Assembly: GCA_964553375.1 (NCBI GenBank)
Contig: CAZKKN010000001.1
Span: 47,385-111,384 of the forward strand
Source of the DNA: UBA9715 sp964553375
GTDB lineage: Bacteria; Actinomycetota; Coriobacteriia; Coriobacteriales; Eggerthellaceae
Direction: 5' to 3'
Length of the DNA: 64,000 nt
Part shown: positions 1 to 15,500 of the stretch, in pieces
How positions within the stretch are numbered: the stretch's first letter is position 1
Layout: each line of letters starts with the position of its first letter
Translations under genes and position numbers: made by a program
Notes under the pieces: generated by a model
Databases searched by the model: none
What the model saw: only the letters and a program-made list of their open reading frames with translations
Told to the model about the DNA's origin: nothing

Positions 1-590
1 GCACAACCACGGCACCACGGTGACCAGCGTGCCGCAGCAGTTCATCGACGCCGCGGGTGAGCCCGAGGAAGGCCAGCCGGCGCCCGATGTGATGCCCGGC
101 TTCACCGTGCTGGACGGCGTGTGGAAAGCCGAGGGCTGGGCTACGCGCAACAACTGGGCCAGCGGCACCCCGTATGGCCAGCAGGTGGTTGCCGATGCGA
201 AGGCCACTACCATTACCACCGACAGCCTGGTGGACAACTTCTATGGCGTGTACAGCCGTGCGCTCACCTTGGTCTACAACGGCAACGGCAACGAGGAGTT
301 CCCCGTGGGTGGCTCCATGCTGCCCATCACCAACGCGGGTAACCGTACGGATTACACGCAGTACTTCCATACCGGTCCCAGCAGCAGCTACGACCGCATC
401 ACCAGCGTTGACTTCACGCTGGCTACGGCCGAGCAGCAGCACTTCACCCGCAACACCTATCAGTTCCGCGGCTGGATGGAGCGTCCTAACGGATCCGACA
501 CCATTCAGGACGTGCCTTACACCGTGAAGCCCGGCGTGGGCGAGGATGCCACCACCAATGTATATGCATTGTGGTGGAAGGAGCTCACGC
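1..590 (+). other. InlB-like (Listeria-Bacteroides) repeat segments, gene A N-terminal part
   Basis: Translation shows WKAEGWATRNNW ... NFYGVYSRALTLVYNGNGN ... FRGWMERPNG ... VYALWWKEL. An aromatic 'GW' strand followed by a 'Y(G/A)xY' or 'YALW' strand and a new 'xxVxYNGNG' start is the hallmark of InlB B-type repeats (Flg_new/Listeria_Bacteroides family). At least one complete segment (about 262-588) and part of a preceding one are visible. Gene B carries six such segments just before its own repeat array, so this region marks the equivalent position in gene A and implies that more N-terminal domains lie upstream of the window. Confidence 0.7.
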
Positions 591-3500
591 TGCCCAGCGC
601 CATCTTCAAGACCTACAACGGCCTGCAGCAGACGGCTCTGGAGGATACGGCCGATGACGGCTATAGCATCCGCGGCAACACCGGCACCGATGCGGGCAAG
701 TACACCATGACCCTCACGCCGGATAGCGGTTACCTGTGGCCCGATGGCACCAGCACCGCCAAGACGGTGGAGTGGACCATCCTGCCTGCCTCCCTCACCG
801 TGGTGACCCAGGGCGCTGCCGGCGTGTACAACGCCAAGGCCCTGCGCAACGCCGCCGGCGCCGCTGTGAGCGGCCTGCAGAACGGCGAGACGGTGGGCAT
901 CTCCGGCACCGGCGAGCAGACGGTTGTTGGCAAGTCCCAGAACTTCTTCGAGGTAACCTGGAACGACAACTCCCGCAGCTATGTGGATGCCAGCAGCGTG
1001 GACGAGAACCATCCCAACGGACAGGTGTCCACGGTGCCCGGCGCTGGCGCAAGCGGCTACACCGCCAAGGCGAACAACTACGTGATAACCGGTTGGAACC
1101 TGGGCGAGCTGTCTGTGACCAAGCGTCCCATCACCATCCGCGGCACCCAGGCCACCCGCGAGTTCAACGGCAGCGAGCAGGAGAGCACCGAGGTAGAGAT
1201 GCTGCCGGTGGGCGATCCGGATGCCGGCTTGGTTGACGGCCAGGTGGTTGAGGCCTCCTACAGCGCCAAGGGTATGGACATAGGCACTTACAAGGGCGCC
1301 TTCCTGGCCGACCCGGTGATCTATGCCAGCAAGACCAACCGCACCAACGTGACGGGCAACTACGACATCACAGTGCAGACCGGCACCCTTACGGTGCAGG
1401 CCAAGAGCATCGCCAACCCATCCATCCGCCTCACCAGCACCACCACGGTGGACTTCGGCGGCAAGCTGGTCGTGTCGCTGTACGACGATGCAGCCAAGCT
1501 GCCGCTCACCGAGGGCCACCACTTCAAGGTTGCCTGGTACGACTACAACGAGGAGACGGGCAAGGTTGAGGGCAGTGCGCTGCTTGCCACACCCACCCAG
1601 CCCGGTAAGTACGTTGCACGTATCACCGGCTCCAACAACTACGCGGAGAGCCGTGACGAGATATTCACCATCAACGCGTACGACCTGGATGTGGCTAGCA
1701 CGTGGATCACGCTGGATGGCACCACCGACAACGCGAGCTACGAGTACAACTTCGAGAAGCAGGTGCCGCAGGTTTCCGTGCGCGCCACGCCGGGCAACCG
1801 CATCAACATGCTGGTTGAGGGCAAGGACTTCGACGTGGTGTACACCGACTCCGAGGGCAACGAGGTTGCCGAACCCACCAATGTGGGCACCTACAACGTG
1901 TCCATCGTGGGCAAGGGCGGCTACACCGGCACCGTGAGCGCCTACAAGGGTGCTGGTGCCACCGACGGCCTGTCCGACAAGGAGATGGCCTTCGACATCC
2001 ATGCTGCGGACATCCGCGTGACCAACCCGGTGATCGGCACCAAGAAGTACACCGGCGAGGAATTCACCATGGACGACCTGGCCCCCAAGGCCAGCCATAA
2101 CGGCCACAACCTGACCCGCGGCGACGCCGCTGGCGAGGGCGTGGACTACACCGTGGAGATCACCCCGCAGCCCGTGCAGGAGATCCGCCAGTACACGGCC
2201 ACATTCAAGGGCCATGGCAACTTCACCGGCGAGGCGCGTGTGAACTTCAGCGTGGTAAGCGCTGTGAACGCTCGCGACATCGCCGATTGCGACATCACCG
2301 TGACCCCGCAGACCTACACCGGCGAGGCCCTGACCACCACCGTGCGCGTGAGCTATCAGGGCACGGTGCTCACCGAGAACACGCATTACCAGCTCACCTA
2401 CAGCAACAACACCGCTGCCGGCACCGCGGCCATCGTGGTGGAGGGCATCGGCGCTCAGTACACCGGCGAGGTGACTGCGGACTTCCAGATCAACCCGCGC
2501 AGCCTGGCCGATTGCACCGCCGAGCAGCTGGAGAACCAGCTGTACACCGGCAGCTCCATTGAGCCGGAAGTGGCCGTGAGCTACAACGGCAAGGCACTGA
2601 GCCGCGGCAACGACTTCGGCGTGACCTACGTGAACAACGTGAACGCCGGCGTGGCCACCGCTCGCGTGCGCGGCATCGGCAACTTCACCGGTGGCATGAA
2701 CGTTGGCTTCATGATCGATGAGGCCCAGCTGAGCTACGCCAACCCGAAGGCCGGCAACGTGGCCTACACGGGTATCGGTGTGGAGCCGAAGATCACCGGC
2801 GCCTACAATGGCATCTCCCTGGTGAAGGGCACCGACTACACGGTGACCTACGAGAAGGATCCGGATTGGACCCCCGCCGAGGGCGAGGCCGACGAGCGCA
2901 GCCTTGATGCCGCGGGCAAGCCCGTGAAGGAAGGCGGCTACATCGCCGTTATCGCTGCCGTGAGCGGCGGCAACTTCGAGGGCACCGTGCGCAGCCCGTT
3001 CCTGGTGACCAAGAGCGACAAGAGCGCCATCAAGCTGGACGGCTGCACCATTGAGGTTGAAGAAGGGCCGTTCGTGTACAACGGCAAGGCCCACGAGCCC
3101 AAGGTGAAGGTGTATCGTCCCGGCACCCTGCTGGAGATTGGCTCCACCGAGTACGCCGTAAGCTACATGAACAACATCAACGCCGGTGAGGCCACCGTGA
3201 CGGTCACCGCTGTGGGCGCCTCCGTTGAGGGCTCCAAGACCGCCGGCTTCACCATCACCCCGCTTGACCTGACCGACAACCCCAAGGCTGGCGCCACCAT
3301 AGAGCCTGCGGTGTACACCGGTGCGGACATCGCCCCGAAGATCACCCTGACCTATGCCGGCCTGGAGCTGGGCACCGAGAGCTACAAGGTGATCAGCGGC
3401 GAGCTGGTCAACGTTGGCAGCCACGACGTGGTGCTGCAAGGACGCGGCAACTACATGGGCACCGTGAAGGCGACCCAGGTGATCACCGCTCGCAGCCTGA

Positions 3501-6500
3501 AGGACGAAGGCGTTGACATCAACGTGGCCAACGCCGTGTTCACCGGCAGCGCCATCACGCCCACGGTGACCGCAACCTTCAACGGCACTACCCTGGCGGC
3601 CGGTACGGACTACGAGGTGGTATACACCGCCGCAAGCGACACCGCTGTGATTTCCGGTGGCCTGCCGCGCACGGCTGGTGTCTACAAGGCCACCTTCACC
3701 GGCGCGGGCAACTACATGGATACCCGCGAGACCCAGTTCCGCGTGCTGTCCCAGGCCGAGGCCGAGGGCCTGATAGACCTGGAGAAGGCGACCATCGTGG
3801 TGCTGGACACCTGCACCTACAACGGCCATGAGCAGAAGCCGGCCATCGAGGTGCTGGTGGACAACAAGGTGGTGGATCCGAAGAACTACACCATCACCTA
3901 TGGCAACAACGTGAACGCCGCGACCGATGCCACCATCACCATCAACGCCACGGGCACCGAGGCCACGGGCAGCTACAGCACCACCTTCGAGATCGCTCCC
4001 GCCAGCCTGGGCGCCAGCACCATCCGCCCGCTGCCGAACTTCACCTACGACGGTTCGGCGAAGACGCCTGAGGTGACCGCTTACATGGGCACCGAGGACG
4101 ATCCCACCGAGCTGGTGGAGGGCAAGGACTTCGAGGTTGTGTACAACCGCAACATCAACGCCGGCACCGCCAACGTGATGATCACCGGCAAGGGCAACTA
4201 CGACGGTTACAACACCGCCCGCTTCACCATTGCCAAGGCGCTGCTGGAGGATGCGCATCCGGCCGTGACGCCTGTGGTGGGCAACACCACCGAGGCGCAG
4301 ACCCCTGTGACCAGCGCCTCCTATGCAGGCAAGGAGCTGGTTGCCGGTACGGATTACGTTGTGGAGTTCCGCGACGGCGACAACAACAAGATTGAGACGC
4401 CGTATCTGTTCGCCACCGCCGGCCAGGCGTTCCGCGCCATCTTCAGCTGCCCGGCCAGCAGCAACTTCACCACGGCTAACCCCGATGTGCCCATTGAGGT
4501 GATCTTCACCGTGGCCAACCGCGACGACGCCATCCCCATCACCGATGAGCGCGTGACGGTGACCATAGATGCGGACGACCTGGTGTACACGGGCAAGGCG
4601 CTTACGCCCAAGGTTACCGTGGTGGACAGCGGCACCGAGCTGCTGCAGGATGTGGACTACACCCTGAGCTGGGACAACAATGTGAACGCCAGCACCGCCG
4701 AGGCTCCGGCCAAGGTGACCATCCTGTCCAAGAGCGCGCCGTACATCGGCAGCCGCACCGAGACCTTCCAGATCGCGCCGCGCGCTATCAGCGAGGCAAC
4801 GGTTGAGGGCAGCCAGCTCACCTACACCGGCAGCCAGCTGGATCCGCTGGCCTTCAGCTACAACGGCCAGGGCCTGGTGAGCGGTACGGACTACACCGTG
4901 AACTACGCCGACGGCGACACGAACGCCGTGGCCAACGGCAGCGCTGCCGTGACCGGCATCGGCAACTTCACCGGTACGCGCACCGTGCCTTACACCATTG
5001 CCAAGGCAGACCTGAAGAACACCACGGCCAACGCGCAGAACCGCGTGTACAACGGCAAGGCCGATGCGCCCGTGGTCACCGTGAAACTGGGCGAGTTCAC
5101 CGTTGATCCCAGCGATTACACGGTGAGCACCAGCGGTGTGAACGTGGCTTCCTACGCGGCTCTGATCACCGCTGCGGCCGATGGCAACTTCACCGGCACC
5201 GCCACCGCGGTGTACAGCATCACGCCTCGGTCCATCGGCGGCGCGCTGATCAGCATCCCGGACATCGTGGCCGGCGACGAGCCGCAGCCCACGGTGATCG
5301 TGGACGGCATAACGCTGGTTTCCGGCACGGACTACACCGTGACCTACGCCGGCGACATGAACGCCAAGGGTGCTCAGATCACCGCCACCTTCACCGGCAC
5401 TGGCAACTACACCGATGTGAACACCTTCACCTTCAATGTGTCCGACCAGGACGTGCTGATGGATATCACCGATGAGGACCTGTTCACCATTACCGTGGAT
5501 GCCAGCGGCCTGACCTACGACGGCAACGCTCAGCGCCCGGTGGTTACCGTGATGCCCGTGGGCGCCGGCGCCACCGCTCTGGTGGAGGGCGACGACTACA
5601 CGGTGAGCTACGACAACAACGTGAACGCCGGCACCGATACCGCCAGCATCTCCATTGCAGGCAAGGGCAAATACACCGGTACCTACACCGGCAGGTTCTC
5701 CATTGCCCCGGCCGACCTGAAGGACGTGCTGGTGAGCAAGATAGACTCCGTGACTTACGACGGTCTGTCGCATCAGCCGGAGCCCATGCTGGCCATCAGT
5801 GGCAACCGCCTGGTGCCCGGCACGGACTACACCTACGAGTACCAGCAGCTGGGCACGCGGGTGAACCCGGTGAACGCCGGCAGCTACGACATGGTGGCCA
5901 CCGCGGTGAGCGGCGGTAACTTCACCGGCACCACCACTGGCGCGTTCACCATCGGCCAGCGCGACATCACCGACGCCATCCCCTACACCAGCGATGTGAG
6001 CTACCCCGCTGGCGAGATGCAGAGCCTGGATATCGTGGAGATGTCCCTGGTCCTGGATGGCCTGAAGCTGGCCGAGGGCACGGACTACGAGGTGTCTGTG
6101 ACCAACGTTCAGGGCGGCGAGGTGTCCGCACTCACCGGCGAAGAGGGCAGCTACGTGTACAACGCCCGCTTCACCGGCAAGGGCAACTACACCGGCACCA
6201 AGAACAAGACCTTCAACGTAACGGTGACCGACAGCACCAAGCCCAAGCCCACCAACCTGGAGAAGGTTGTGGTGACCGGCGAGTACACCTATACCGGCAG
6301 CGCCATCACGCCCACCTTCGCGGTGTACGACACCAATGGCGACCTGGTGGCCAACGACCCGAAGAACTACACGTACAAGTTCAGCGATGAGGATCCGGAA
6401 CATGCGGCTGCAGGCGTTGCCATCAACGCCGGCCCGAAGATCCTGGTCATCGTGACCGGCCAAGGCCAGTACCAGGGGACCATCCTCTCCGGCAACTTCG

Positions 6501-9500
6501 AGATCAAGCCGGCGCATATCGCCCTGGCTGAGCCGTCCATCGCCAACGCCGTGGTGGGCACCGAGGGCGCGGGCAGCGTGAACGCCGTGTTCAATGGCGC
6601 TACGCTTGTGAAGGATACGGACTTCACCGTGGCCTACACGCCCAGCGAGCTGACCACCGCGCGTCAGTACAAGGCGGTCGTTTCCGGCAAGGGCAACTTC
6701 ACCGGCAACGCCACCTGCTACTTCACCCTGACCGAGACGGCCCCCGAGGGCGTGAAAGACATCAACAACCCGGATGACAACATCTTCGTGTCCATCGCTT
6801 CGGGCAGCGTGTACGACCGCACGCCGCAGACGCCTGCCGTCACCGTGAAGGACGGCGAGGAAGTGCTGGTGGAAGGCAGCGACTACACCCTGGGTTACTC
6901 CAACAACACCAACCGCGGCACCGGCAAGGTCACCGTGACCATGCGCGGCGATAAGTACATCGGGTCCAAGACCTTCGACTTCGACATCGCCCCCGCTTCG
7001 CTTGCCGGCGCAACGGTGACGGTTAAGGACGCGGTATTCACGGGCACCGAGCTTTCGCCGGAGATCTCTGTGACCACCGCGGGCGGCATAGTGCTGCAGC
7101 GCGAGGAGTTCACCTACGCTTACACCGGCACCATGCCCACGGGTTACACGCCGGGCGGCAACAACGCCCTGCGCGTCTCCAGCAACTCGAATAACTTCGA
7201 CAACGTGGCAAACGGCACGTTCAAGGTGAACCCCACCGGCATAAGCGGCATCACCGTGACGGCCGGCAAGGTGGCCAACACCACCACCGAGCCCACGCTG
7301 AACGCCACCTTCGGCAACTACAAGCTGGTGAAGGGCACCGACTACACGGTGGACTTCAGCAAGCGCGTCACCATTGTGGAGGGCAAGGAATACCAGATCA
7401 TGATGAACGCCGCCGGCAGCAACTTCTATAACGACTGCGGCGACGCCGGCAACGAGGGCAAGAAGGTCAACTACGGCGTGACCGCCACCGACGACGTGTC
7501 CATCGTGCCTCAGAGCTTGAATGGCCAGGCCGGCGAGACCGAGGGCTCGCTGCCTCCGGGAGTCACCGTGAGCGGCAGCCTGACGCCCAACCCGTCCATG
7601 AACGCCTACATCGATAGCGCCACTTACAATGGCTCGCTGCAAACGCCTAAGGTTCGCCTGCAGCGCTTCAACGACGCCACCTTCAAGTACGAGGACCTGG
7701 AAGAGGGCAAGGACTACAGCGTTACCTACAGCAACAACCTGAACGCCGGTAACGCCACCGCCGTGGTCACGGCCACCGGTGCTGGCTACAAGGACGCCTT
7801 CACCATCACCTTCGCCATCGCCAAGGCTCCCATCACCTACGCGGAGATCCAGAGCCAGAACTACAAGGCTGCGGAGTTCACCACCACCGAGGTGCACAAC
7901 ATCGCCAGCGTGCGCAGCGGCGACATGGTGCTGCAGCCCGACCAGTTCACCGTGGTGGCGCCTGGTGAGGGACAGCCCAAGTGGCTGAACGCCGGCAGCT
8001 ACGCCGTGACGGTGCAGCCCACCGCCGCCAGCAACTACACCGGCAGCATCGATACCGCATTCGTCATCGTGCCGCTGGATCTGGCCAAGCTGAAGAACAT
8101 CAAGGTGGTCATGAACCCGGCTACCTATAACTACCGCGACGGCGAGGCGATCGATCCTGAGAACCTGCCCGAGGCCGAGCGCGGCAAGCCGGTGGTGACC
8201 TACACCGACGCCGCCAACAAGACGGTGACCCTGAGCGCCGACACGCCGGATTACCTGCCCGCGCAGTACAGCAACAACATCACGCCGGGCGATGCCACGG
8301 TTACCGTGACCGGTACCGGCAACTACCGCGGCACCGTGAGCGGCACCTTCAAGATCGTGCCGACGGACCTCTCCAGCGATTCCACCGTGAACGTGAAGCT
8401 GGCCTACGACACCACGGCCTTCAACGGCCGCGAGCAGAAGCCCGGCGTCACCGTTACCCGCGGCGACCGGACGCTGGTCCAGGGCACGGACTACACGGTG
8501 GAGTACGCCAACTGCCTGAACGCCGGCAAGGGCGAGGTCACCGTGAAGTTCCAGAACAAGTACGCTGGTTCCATCAAGAAGACCTTCGATATCACCAAGG
8601 TGAGCCTGGACACCGTGAGCACGTCGCTCACCGAGAGCTTCGTGTACAGCGGCCAGCCGTGCGACCCGGGCTTAAGCCTGCGCCTGGGCACCTACGTGCT
8701 GAAAGAGGGCACCGACTTCAGCGTGGCGTGCACGAAGGATGGCACCGCCGTTGACCTGAAGACGGGCATCGTGGAGCCGGGCACCTACACCCTGACCATC
8801 CCGGCTGTGGCCGCCGGCAACTTCACCGGCAGCCTGGTTAAGACGGTTACGGTGAACAAGGTGGCCATCACCGGCGTTACCTTGGAGAAGGCCACGGTTG
8901 GCTACAACAACGCCAACCAGGTGCCCGTGATCGCCAAGGTGAGCACCAACAACGACGCCGCTGGCACGCCCACCTACGACGTGACGTACCTGAAGAACGG
9001 CGTGGAGGTGCTTGCTGCGGATATCAAGGATGCCGGCGAGTACACCGTGCGCGTGACCGGCACGGGCAACTACGAGGGCGAGCGCGACGCCACCTTCACC
9101 ATCCAGCCCGTGAACATCTCCGCCGGTGTGTTCAGCGTGACCGACGTTACGTGGAACGCCTACAGGAACCATGCCATTGAGCCGCCCATCACCCTGACGG
9201 CTGGCGGCCTGACCCTGGAGCCTGTGGTGCGCACCCGTGAGGTGAGCAGCTGGATCGAGAGCATCCCGGCCGCCGAGCTGGCGACCGCTGGCAAGGACTT
9301 CGACGTGACCTATGCGCTGGTGGACGACGGCACCGCCACCGCCAAGCTGGATGCCAACGGCCTGCCCGCAGGTGTGGGCACCTACACGGTGACCGCGCGC
9401 GGCATCAACAACTGCATCGGCAGCACCATCGCCAAGCAGTTCAAGGTTGTGAGCAACCCGCTCACCCAGCTCACCGATAGCAACGTGGGCGTCATCTCCC

Positions 9501-12500
9501 CGCGCACCTACACGGGCGAGGCCCATAAGCCGGCTATCGAGTTCCTGGGCCTGGGTGGCAAGACCATGGTGGAAGGCACGGACTACACCGTTGAGTACCT
9601 GGATAACATCAACGCCGGTACGGCCCGTGCAGTGGTCACCGGCAAGAACGACTTCAGCGGCTCGGTGATCCGCGAGTTCACGATCAACCGCGCGCAGCTG
9701 GCCACCGAGGACGTGGCGAGCATCGCCGACCAGCCCTTCGTGGAGGGTCAGGCTTGCGAGCCTGCCGTGGTGGTGACGCGCGATGGCCGTTCGCTGGTCC
9801 AGGGCGTGGACTACACCGTGACCTACGAGGGCAACAGCGCGGCAACCGAGATCGCTAAGGCTGTGGTCACCGGTATTGGCAACTACGACGGAACCATTGA
9901 GAAGAACTTCCGCATCGTGGCCGCAGAGCCCGAGGACATGCTGCTGAGCGATTGCACCGTGTCCCTGAGCCAGACCACCTACACCTACGACCGCACGGCC
10001 CATGAGCCCACCGTTACCGTGAAGCATGGCAGCGGCCCCAGTGAGCTCACCCTGACCCAGGGCGACCACTACACCGTGGCCTACAAGAACAACGTGGATG
10101 CCGGCACCGCCACCGTGGTGATCAGCGCCGTGAGCGGCAAGCACGTGCTGGGCAGCACGCAGGCCACCTTCACCATCAACCCGGTGAGCCTGGCCGATGC
10201 CACCATCACGGGCATCCAGGATATGACCTACAACGGCAGCGAGATCCTGCAGAACTTCACCGTGACCAAGACCTTCGGCAGCACCGATGTGGCGCTGGTG
10301 AAGGACACCGACTACACGGTGAGCTACCGCAACAATGTGGATGCCGGCACCGCAACCGTGATGGTTAAGGGCGCGGGCAACTACACGGGTGAGAAGTCCG
10401 TGGACTTCACCATTAACAAGCCGTCCATCTTCAGCGCGGACTTCACGCTGGATGACGACCTGACCTACAACGGCGCCGAGCAGGAGCCGGGCATCACCGT
10501 GGGCTTCAACAGCGCCGTGGCCGATCCCAGCACCTACACGGTGAGCTACGCTGTGGCCGCCGAAGCCAACGGCGCCAAGCTGGGTGCCACGGGCAAGCCG
10601 CTGAATGCCGGCAACTACACCGTGACCATCACGGCTGGCGAGTTCGGCAACTTCCAGAAGGGCACCAGCCGCACCTTCAGCTTCACCGTGAAGCAGAAGA
10701 GCATCAAGGACGCCACGCTGGATATCCCGGCCGTGACTTACGACGGCACGCAGCGCACGCCTACGGTCACCGTGAAGCTGGGCGATGACACCCTGGTCGC
10801 AACCCAGGACTACACGCTGAGCATGCCGGCCGTGATGACCGACGTGAACAGCTACAACGTGACCGCAACCGGTACCGGCAACTACTGCGATACCACCGCT
10901 GCCTTCCCGTTCGTGATCAATAAGGCGAAGCTGAGCAGCATCGCGATAGACAAGATCGCCGACCAGCCCTACACTGGCAGCGCCATCACGCCTGCCGTGA
11001 CCGCCAAGCTGGGCGACGTGGCCGTGCCCGGTGCCGCCTTCGCTGTGGCATACGCGGACAACACCGAGCTGGGCACCGCTACCATCACCCTGACGGCCGA
11101 CCCGAATGGCAACTTCGAGGGCACCGCCACCACCACCTTCAACATCGTGGCGGCCAGCCTGGCTAAGGCCGAGGTGCTGGCGAGCAACGTGGCCCTGCCC
11201 GAGAACGCAGAGACCATTGAGCCCAACGTGAAGGTGAAGCTGGGCGAGAAGCTGCTCGCAGCCGGCGACTACACGCTGAGCTATGCCACCGCAGGCGACG
11301 GCGCCACCCTGAAGGACGGCAAGCCGGCCAGCGTGGGCACCTACACCGTGACCGCCACCGGCAAGGGCAACTACACCGATACGTCTGCTGCCGCCACCTT
11401 CCAGGTGACCGACACGCCGCTGACGGACATCGAGCCGCTGATCGCCGGTGTGGCCGACGAGCAGCGCGTCTTCAAGAACGCCGCCTGGGAGCCCGCACTG
11501 GTGTTCGCCACCGGCGCACCTTCGCTCACCCCGGCCTACACCGAGGGCGAGGGCGACGACGAGGTGCTGAAGGGCGACTACACCGTGGCTTACGCCAACA
11601 ACGTGAACGCGGGCACCGCCACCATAACCGTGACCGGCATCAATAAGTACACCGGCACCAAGGTGATACAGTTCACCATCAGCCCGTTCGGCATCGGTGA
11701 TGGCAACGTGACCGATGTGGCCGACCAGGTTAAGACCGGCAGCCAGATCACCCCGCCCGTCACCGTGACCGCTCTGCCGGGCGGCGAGGGCACGGAGCGC
11801 CTGACCTTGGTTGAGGGTACGGACTACACCGTGACCTACGGCGCCAATAAGGAGACCGCAGGCACCGTTACCGTGACGCCCATGGGCAACTACACCACCA
11901 CCGCCGAGGTGGGCGGTACGTCCATCGTTAAGAACTTCCAGATAGTGGAGCCCCAGGCCGATGACATCGATCTGGCCCAGGCAACCGTGGAGCTGTTCGA
12001 GACCTTCGCCGACGGCACCTACAGCAAGCCGGTGACCGACAGCACGTACCGCTACGACGGCACGGCCAAGACGCCTGCTGCCAAGGTGACCGTGAACGGC
12101 ACCGTGGTGGATGCCAAGTACCTGAAGGTTGAATACAGCAACAACACGCAGGTGGGCACCGCCACCGTGAAGGTGACGCCCGATACCGCGGCCATCAGCG
12201 ACGACGAGACCAACGGCATCGAGGTGCCGAACATCCTGGGCTTCGCCACCAAGACCTTCAAGATCAACCAGAAGGCCGCAGCGGATATCACCCTGGTGGT
12301 GGATCCCATTGCCGGCACCTTCACCTACACCGGCAGCGCCATTGTGCCGGCCATCACCGTGAAGACCGACGACGGCCGCGTGCTCGCTGAGGGCGTGGAC
12401 TACGAGCTGAGCTTCAGCGACAACGTGAACGCCGGCAGGGTCACCGTGACCGCCACCGGCATAGGCGCTTACGCAGGCGCAACGGATGGAACCCAGACCT

Positions 12501-15500
12501 TCACCATTGGTAAGGCAGACCTGGCCGCTACTACTGTGGATGCCGTAGCGAAGGGCACCTATACGGGTGCTGCCCAAACGCCGGGTCTGACCCTTACCTA
12601 CAATGGCAACGCGGTGAGCGCCGATCAGTTCACCGTGACCTACGCCGTGGACAGCACGGTTGAGGGCAACACCGCCGCCCTGAAGGACGGCAAGCCGGTG
12701 AACGCGGGCACCTACACCGTGACCGCTACGGCCGAGGCGGATGGCAACTTCGCCAACAGCAACTCCACGACCTTCGTCATCGATCCGGCCAACGTGGCCA
12801 GTGCCACCGTGGTGGTCACCGACCGCACCATCCCGGCCTTCGAGAGCGAGGATCCCAACGCCGTGGCGCCGGGCGTGGAGCCCACCATCGTGGTAACCGA
12901 CCTGCTGGGCAACACCCTGGTGAAGGGCACGGACTACACGGTGATCTACACGCCCATCAGCGGCAGCCTGAACAACGGCCTGCCCAATGCCGTGGGCGAG
13001 TACGTGGCCACCATCGTGGGCCAGGGCAACTACACCGACCGCAAGCAGAGCAGTAGCTTCAACCTGTTCGATGAGAGCTTCGAGCTGCGCGACATCAGCG
13101 GCAGCGACTTCCTGGTGTCGCTGGCAAGCGGTACGTGGGTATACACCGGCCAGCCGCATACGCCGGCTGTCACCGTGACCGATGTGGCCAACGGCAATGC
13201 CGCGCTGACGCAGGATACGGACTACTCCGTGACCTACAGCGGCAACACCGCCGCCGGCGTGGCCAAGGTAACCGTGGCAGGCATTGGCGCTGCGAACCTG
13301 ACGGGCGTGAAGGAACTCACCTTCACCATCGCTCCGCGCAACTTGAGCGACGTCACCGTGGCTCCCGTGCCCGACGCGCCCTACACCGGCAGCCAGATCA
13401 CGCCCAACGTGAACGCCACCTATAACGGCGTGGGCCTGGTGCCCGGCACCGACTTCACGGCGGCCTATGGCACCAACACGGCCATCGCTGCGAACGGCGG
13501 CACCATAACCCTCACGGGTATGGGCAACTACACCGGCACGCGCACGGTGAACTTCAACATCACCGGCATAAGCCTGTCCGGCGCGCAAGTGCTGGCGCAG
13601 GATCAGGTGTACGACGGCACGCCCAAGACGCCGCAGGTCACCGTTATGGTGAACGGCAAGGCGCTGACCGAGGGCGTGGACTTCACCGGCGTGACCTACA
13701 CCAACAACACCGAGGTTGGCCAGGCTACCGTGGCCGTTACCGGCATGGGCGCCTACACCGGCACCGCCACCGGCACCTTCAACATCACCGCCGAGGGCGA
13801 CCCGGATGCCGACCGCACGGACATCAGCGGCGCCACCCTGGTGGGCCTGAAGGCTCTGACCTACACCGGCGCTGCGCTTGAACAGGGCGACTTCAGCGTG
13901 ATCTGCAACAACGTGAAGCTGATCAAGGACACCGACTACACGGTGACCTACCAGAACAACGTGAACGTGGGCACTGCCGCTGCGGTGATCGTTGAGGGCA
14001 TCGGCGCCTACAAGGGCTTCGTCACCGGCAGCTTCCAGATCCTCCCCATGGATATCTCCAAGCTGGCGGAGAACGGCGGCAAGCTGGCGATGGGCAGCCT
14101 GAAGGCGACCGACCCGTCCACCATCCTGACTCCGGTTGTGATGGCCGAGCTGAACGGCAAGGCGCTGATCGCCGGTACGGACTACACCGTGACCTATAGC
14201 GACACGGTGAAGGAAGCGGGCGACTACACTGCCACCGTTTCCGGCATGGGCAACTTCACCGGTAAGGCCGAGCTGCCGTTCACGGTTCTGGCTGCCGATG
14301 CCACTGCCAAGAACATCGCCGATTACCTGGATGCGATCCAGCCGGTGGTGTACAAGGGCAGCGCTTACGGTGCAGAGATCCTGAAGTTCTACGAGATGGT
14401 GGAAGAGACCCAGACCGTGGATGGTGTGGAGACCACCGTTGAGGTGAAGAAGGACATCACCAGCAGCTTCGTCAAGGGCACCCACTACGATGCCGTGTTC
14501 ACCAACAGCACCGACGCCGGCGTGGCCAGCGTTACCGTGACCGGCATGGGTGACTACGTGGGCAGCGTGACGGTGAACTTCAGCATCCTGCCCTTGGCCA
14601 TCAACAGCACCGATGTGGTTAAGAGCTTCGCTCCCATCAGCTACACCGGCAGCGCGCTGAACCCGCAGCCCAAGATGACCTACGCGGGCACCGACCGCGT
14701 TGAGGGCACGGACTTCACCGTGACCTACCCGGCGAACATCGTGAACGCCGGCACCTACATGACCACCTTCGTGGGCAAGGGCGCTTACACGCGCACCGCC
14801 AGCACCACCGAGGGCGCAGCCGACACGGTTGAGTTCACCGCCGCCGGCAACTTCACCGGCAGCGCGGACGTGCAGCTGGTGGTGTCTAAGGCCGATATGG
14901 CCAACGCCACCGCCACCGTGGGTTCGCTTGAATACGACGGCGGCGCGCTGGATCCCTCCAGCGTGACCAACGTGGAACTGGGCGGCGTGGCGCTTACGGC
15001 CGGCACGGACTACACCGTGACCTACGCCAAGAAGAACGACGACGGCACCACCACCCCGGTTTCCGCTCCCACCGATCTGGGCACCTACGTGGCCACCTTC
15101 ACCGGCGCGGGCAACAACTTCGACAGCTCCACCAGCACCACCGCCGAGTTCAAGGTGATCAGCAACTCCGATGTGAACAAGGCCATCAAGCTGTCCGAGC
15201 TGGAGATAAACGTTGATCCCGCGACCGGCGTGTTCAACGGCAAGGCGCATACGCCGCAGGTCACGCTGACCCGCGACGGCGACCCGGTGACTGATCTGGT
15301 TGAGGGCACCGACTACAAGGTGACCTGGACCAACAACGTGAACGCCGGCAAGGCCAGCGTGAGCATCACCAACATAAGCGACAAGTGCTTCGGCACCAAT
15401 TCCAAGGCCGATTGCTACACCATCACCCCGGTGACGCTTGATAGCTCCATGGTGGCGGCCATCGCCGACGTGTCCTACGACGGCGCCGACCACACCCCGG

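Noticed and set aside
20..22. GTG at 20 as the start of gene A
   Set aside because: The frame is open to the left edge, no ribosome binding site is visible, and the first residues lie within an InlB-like repeat region, so the gene begins outside the window.
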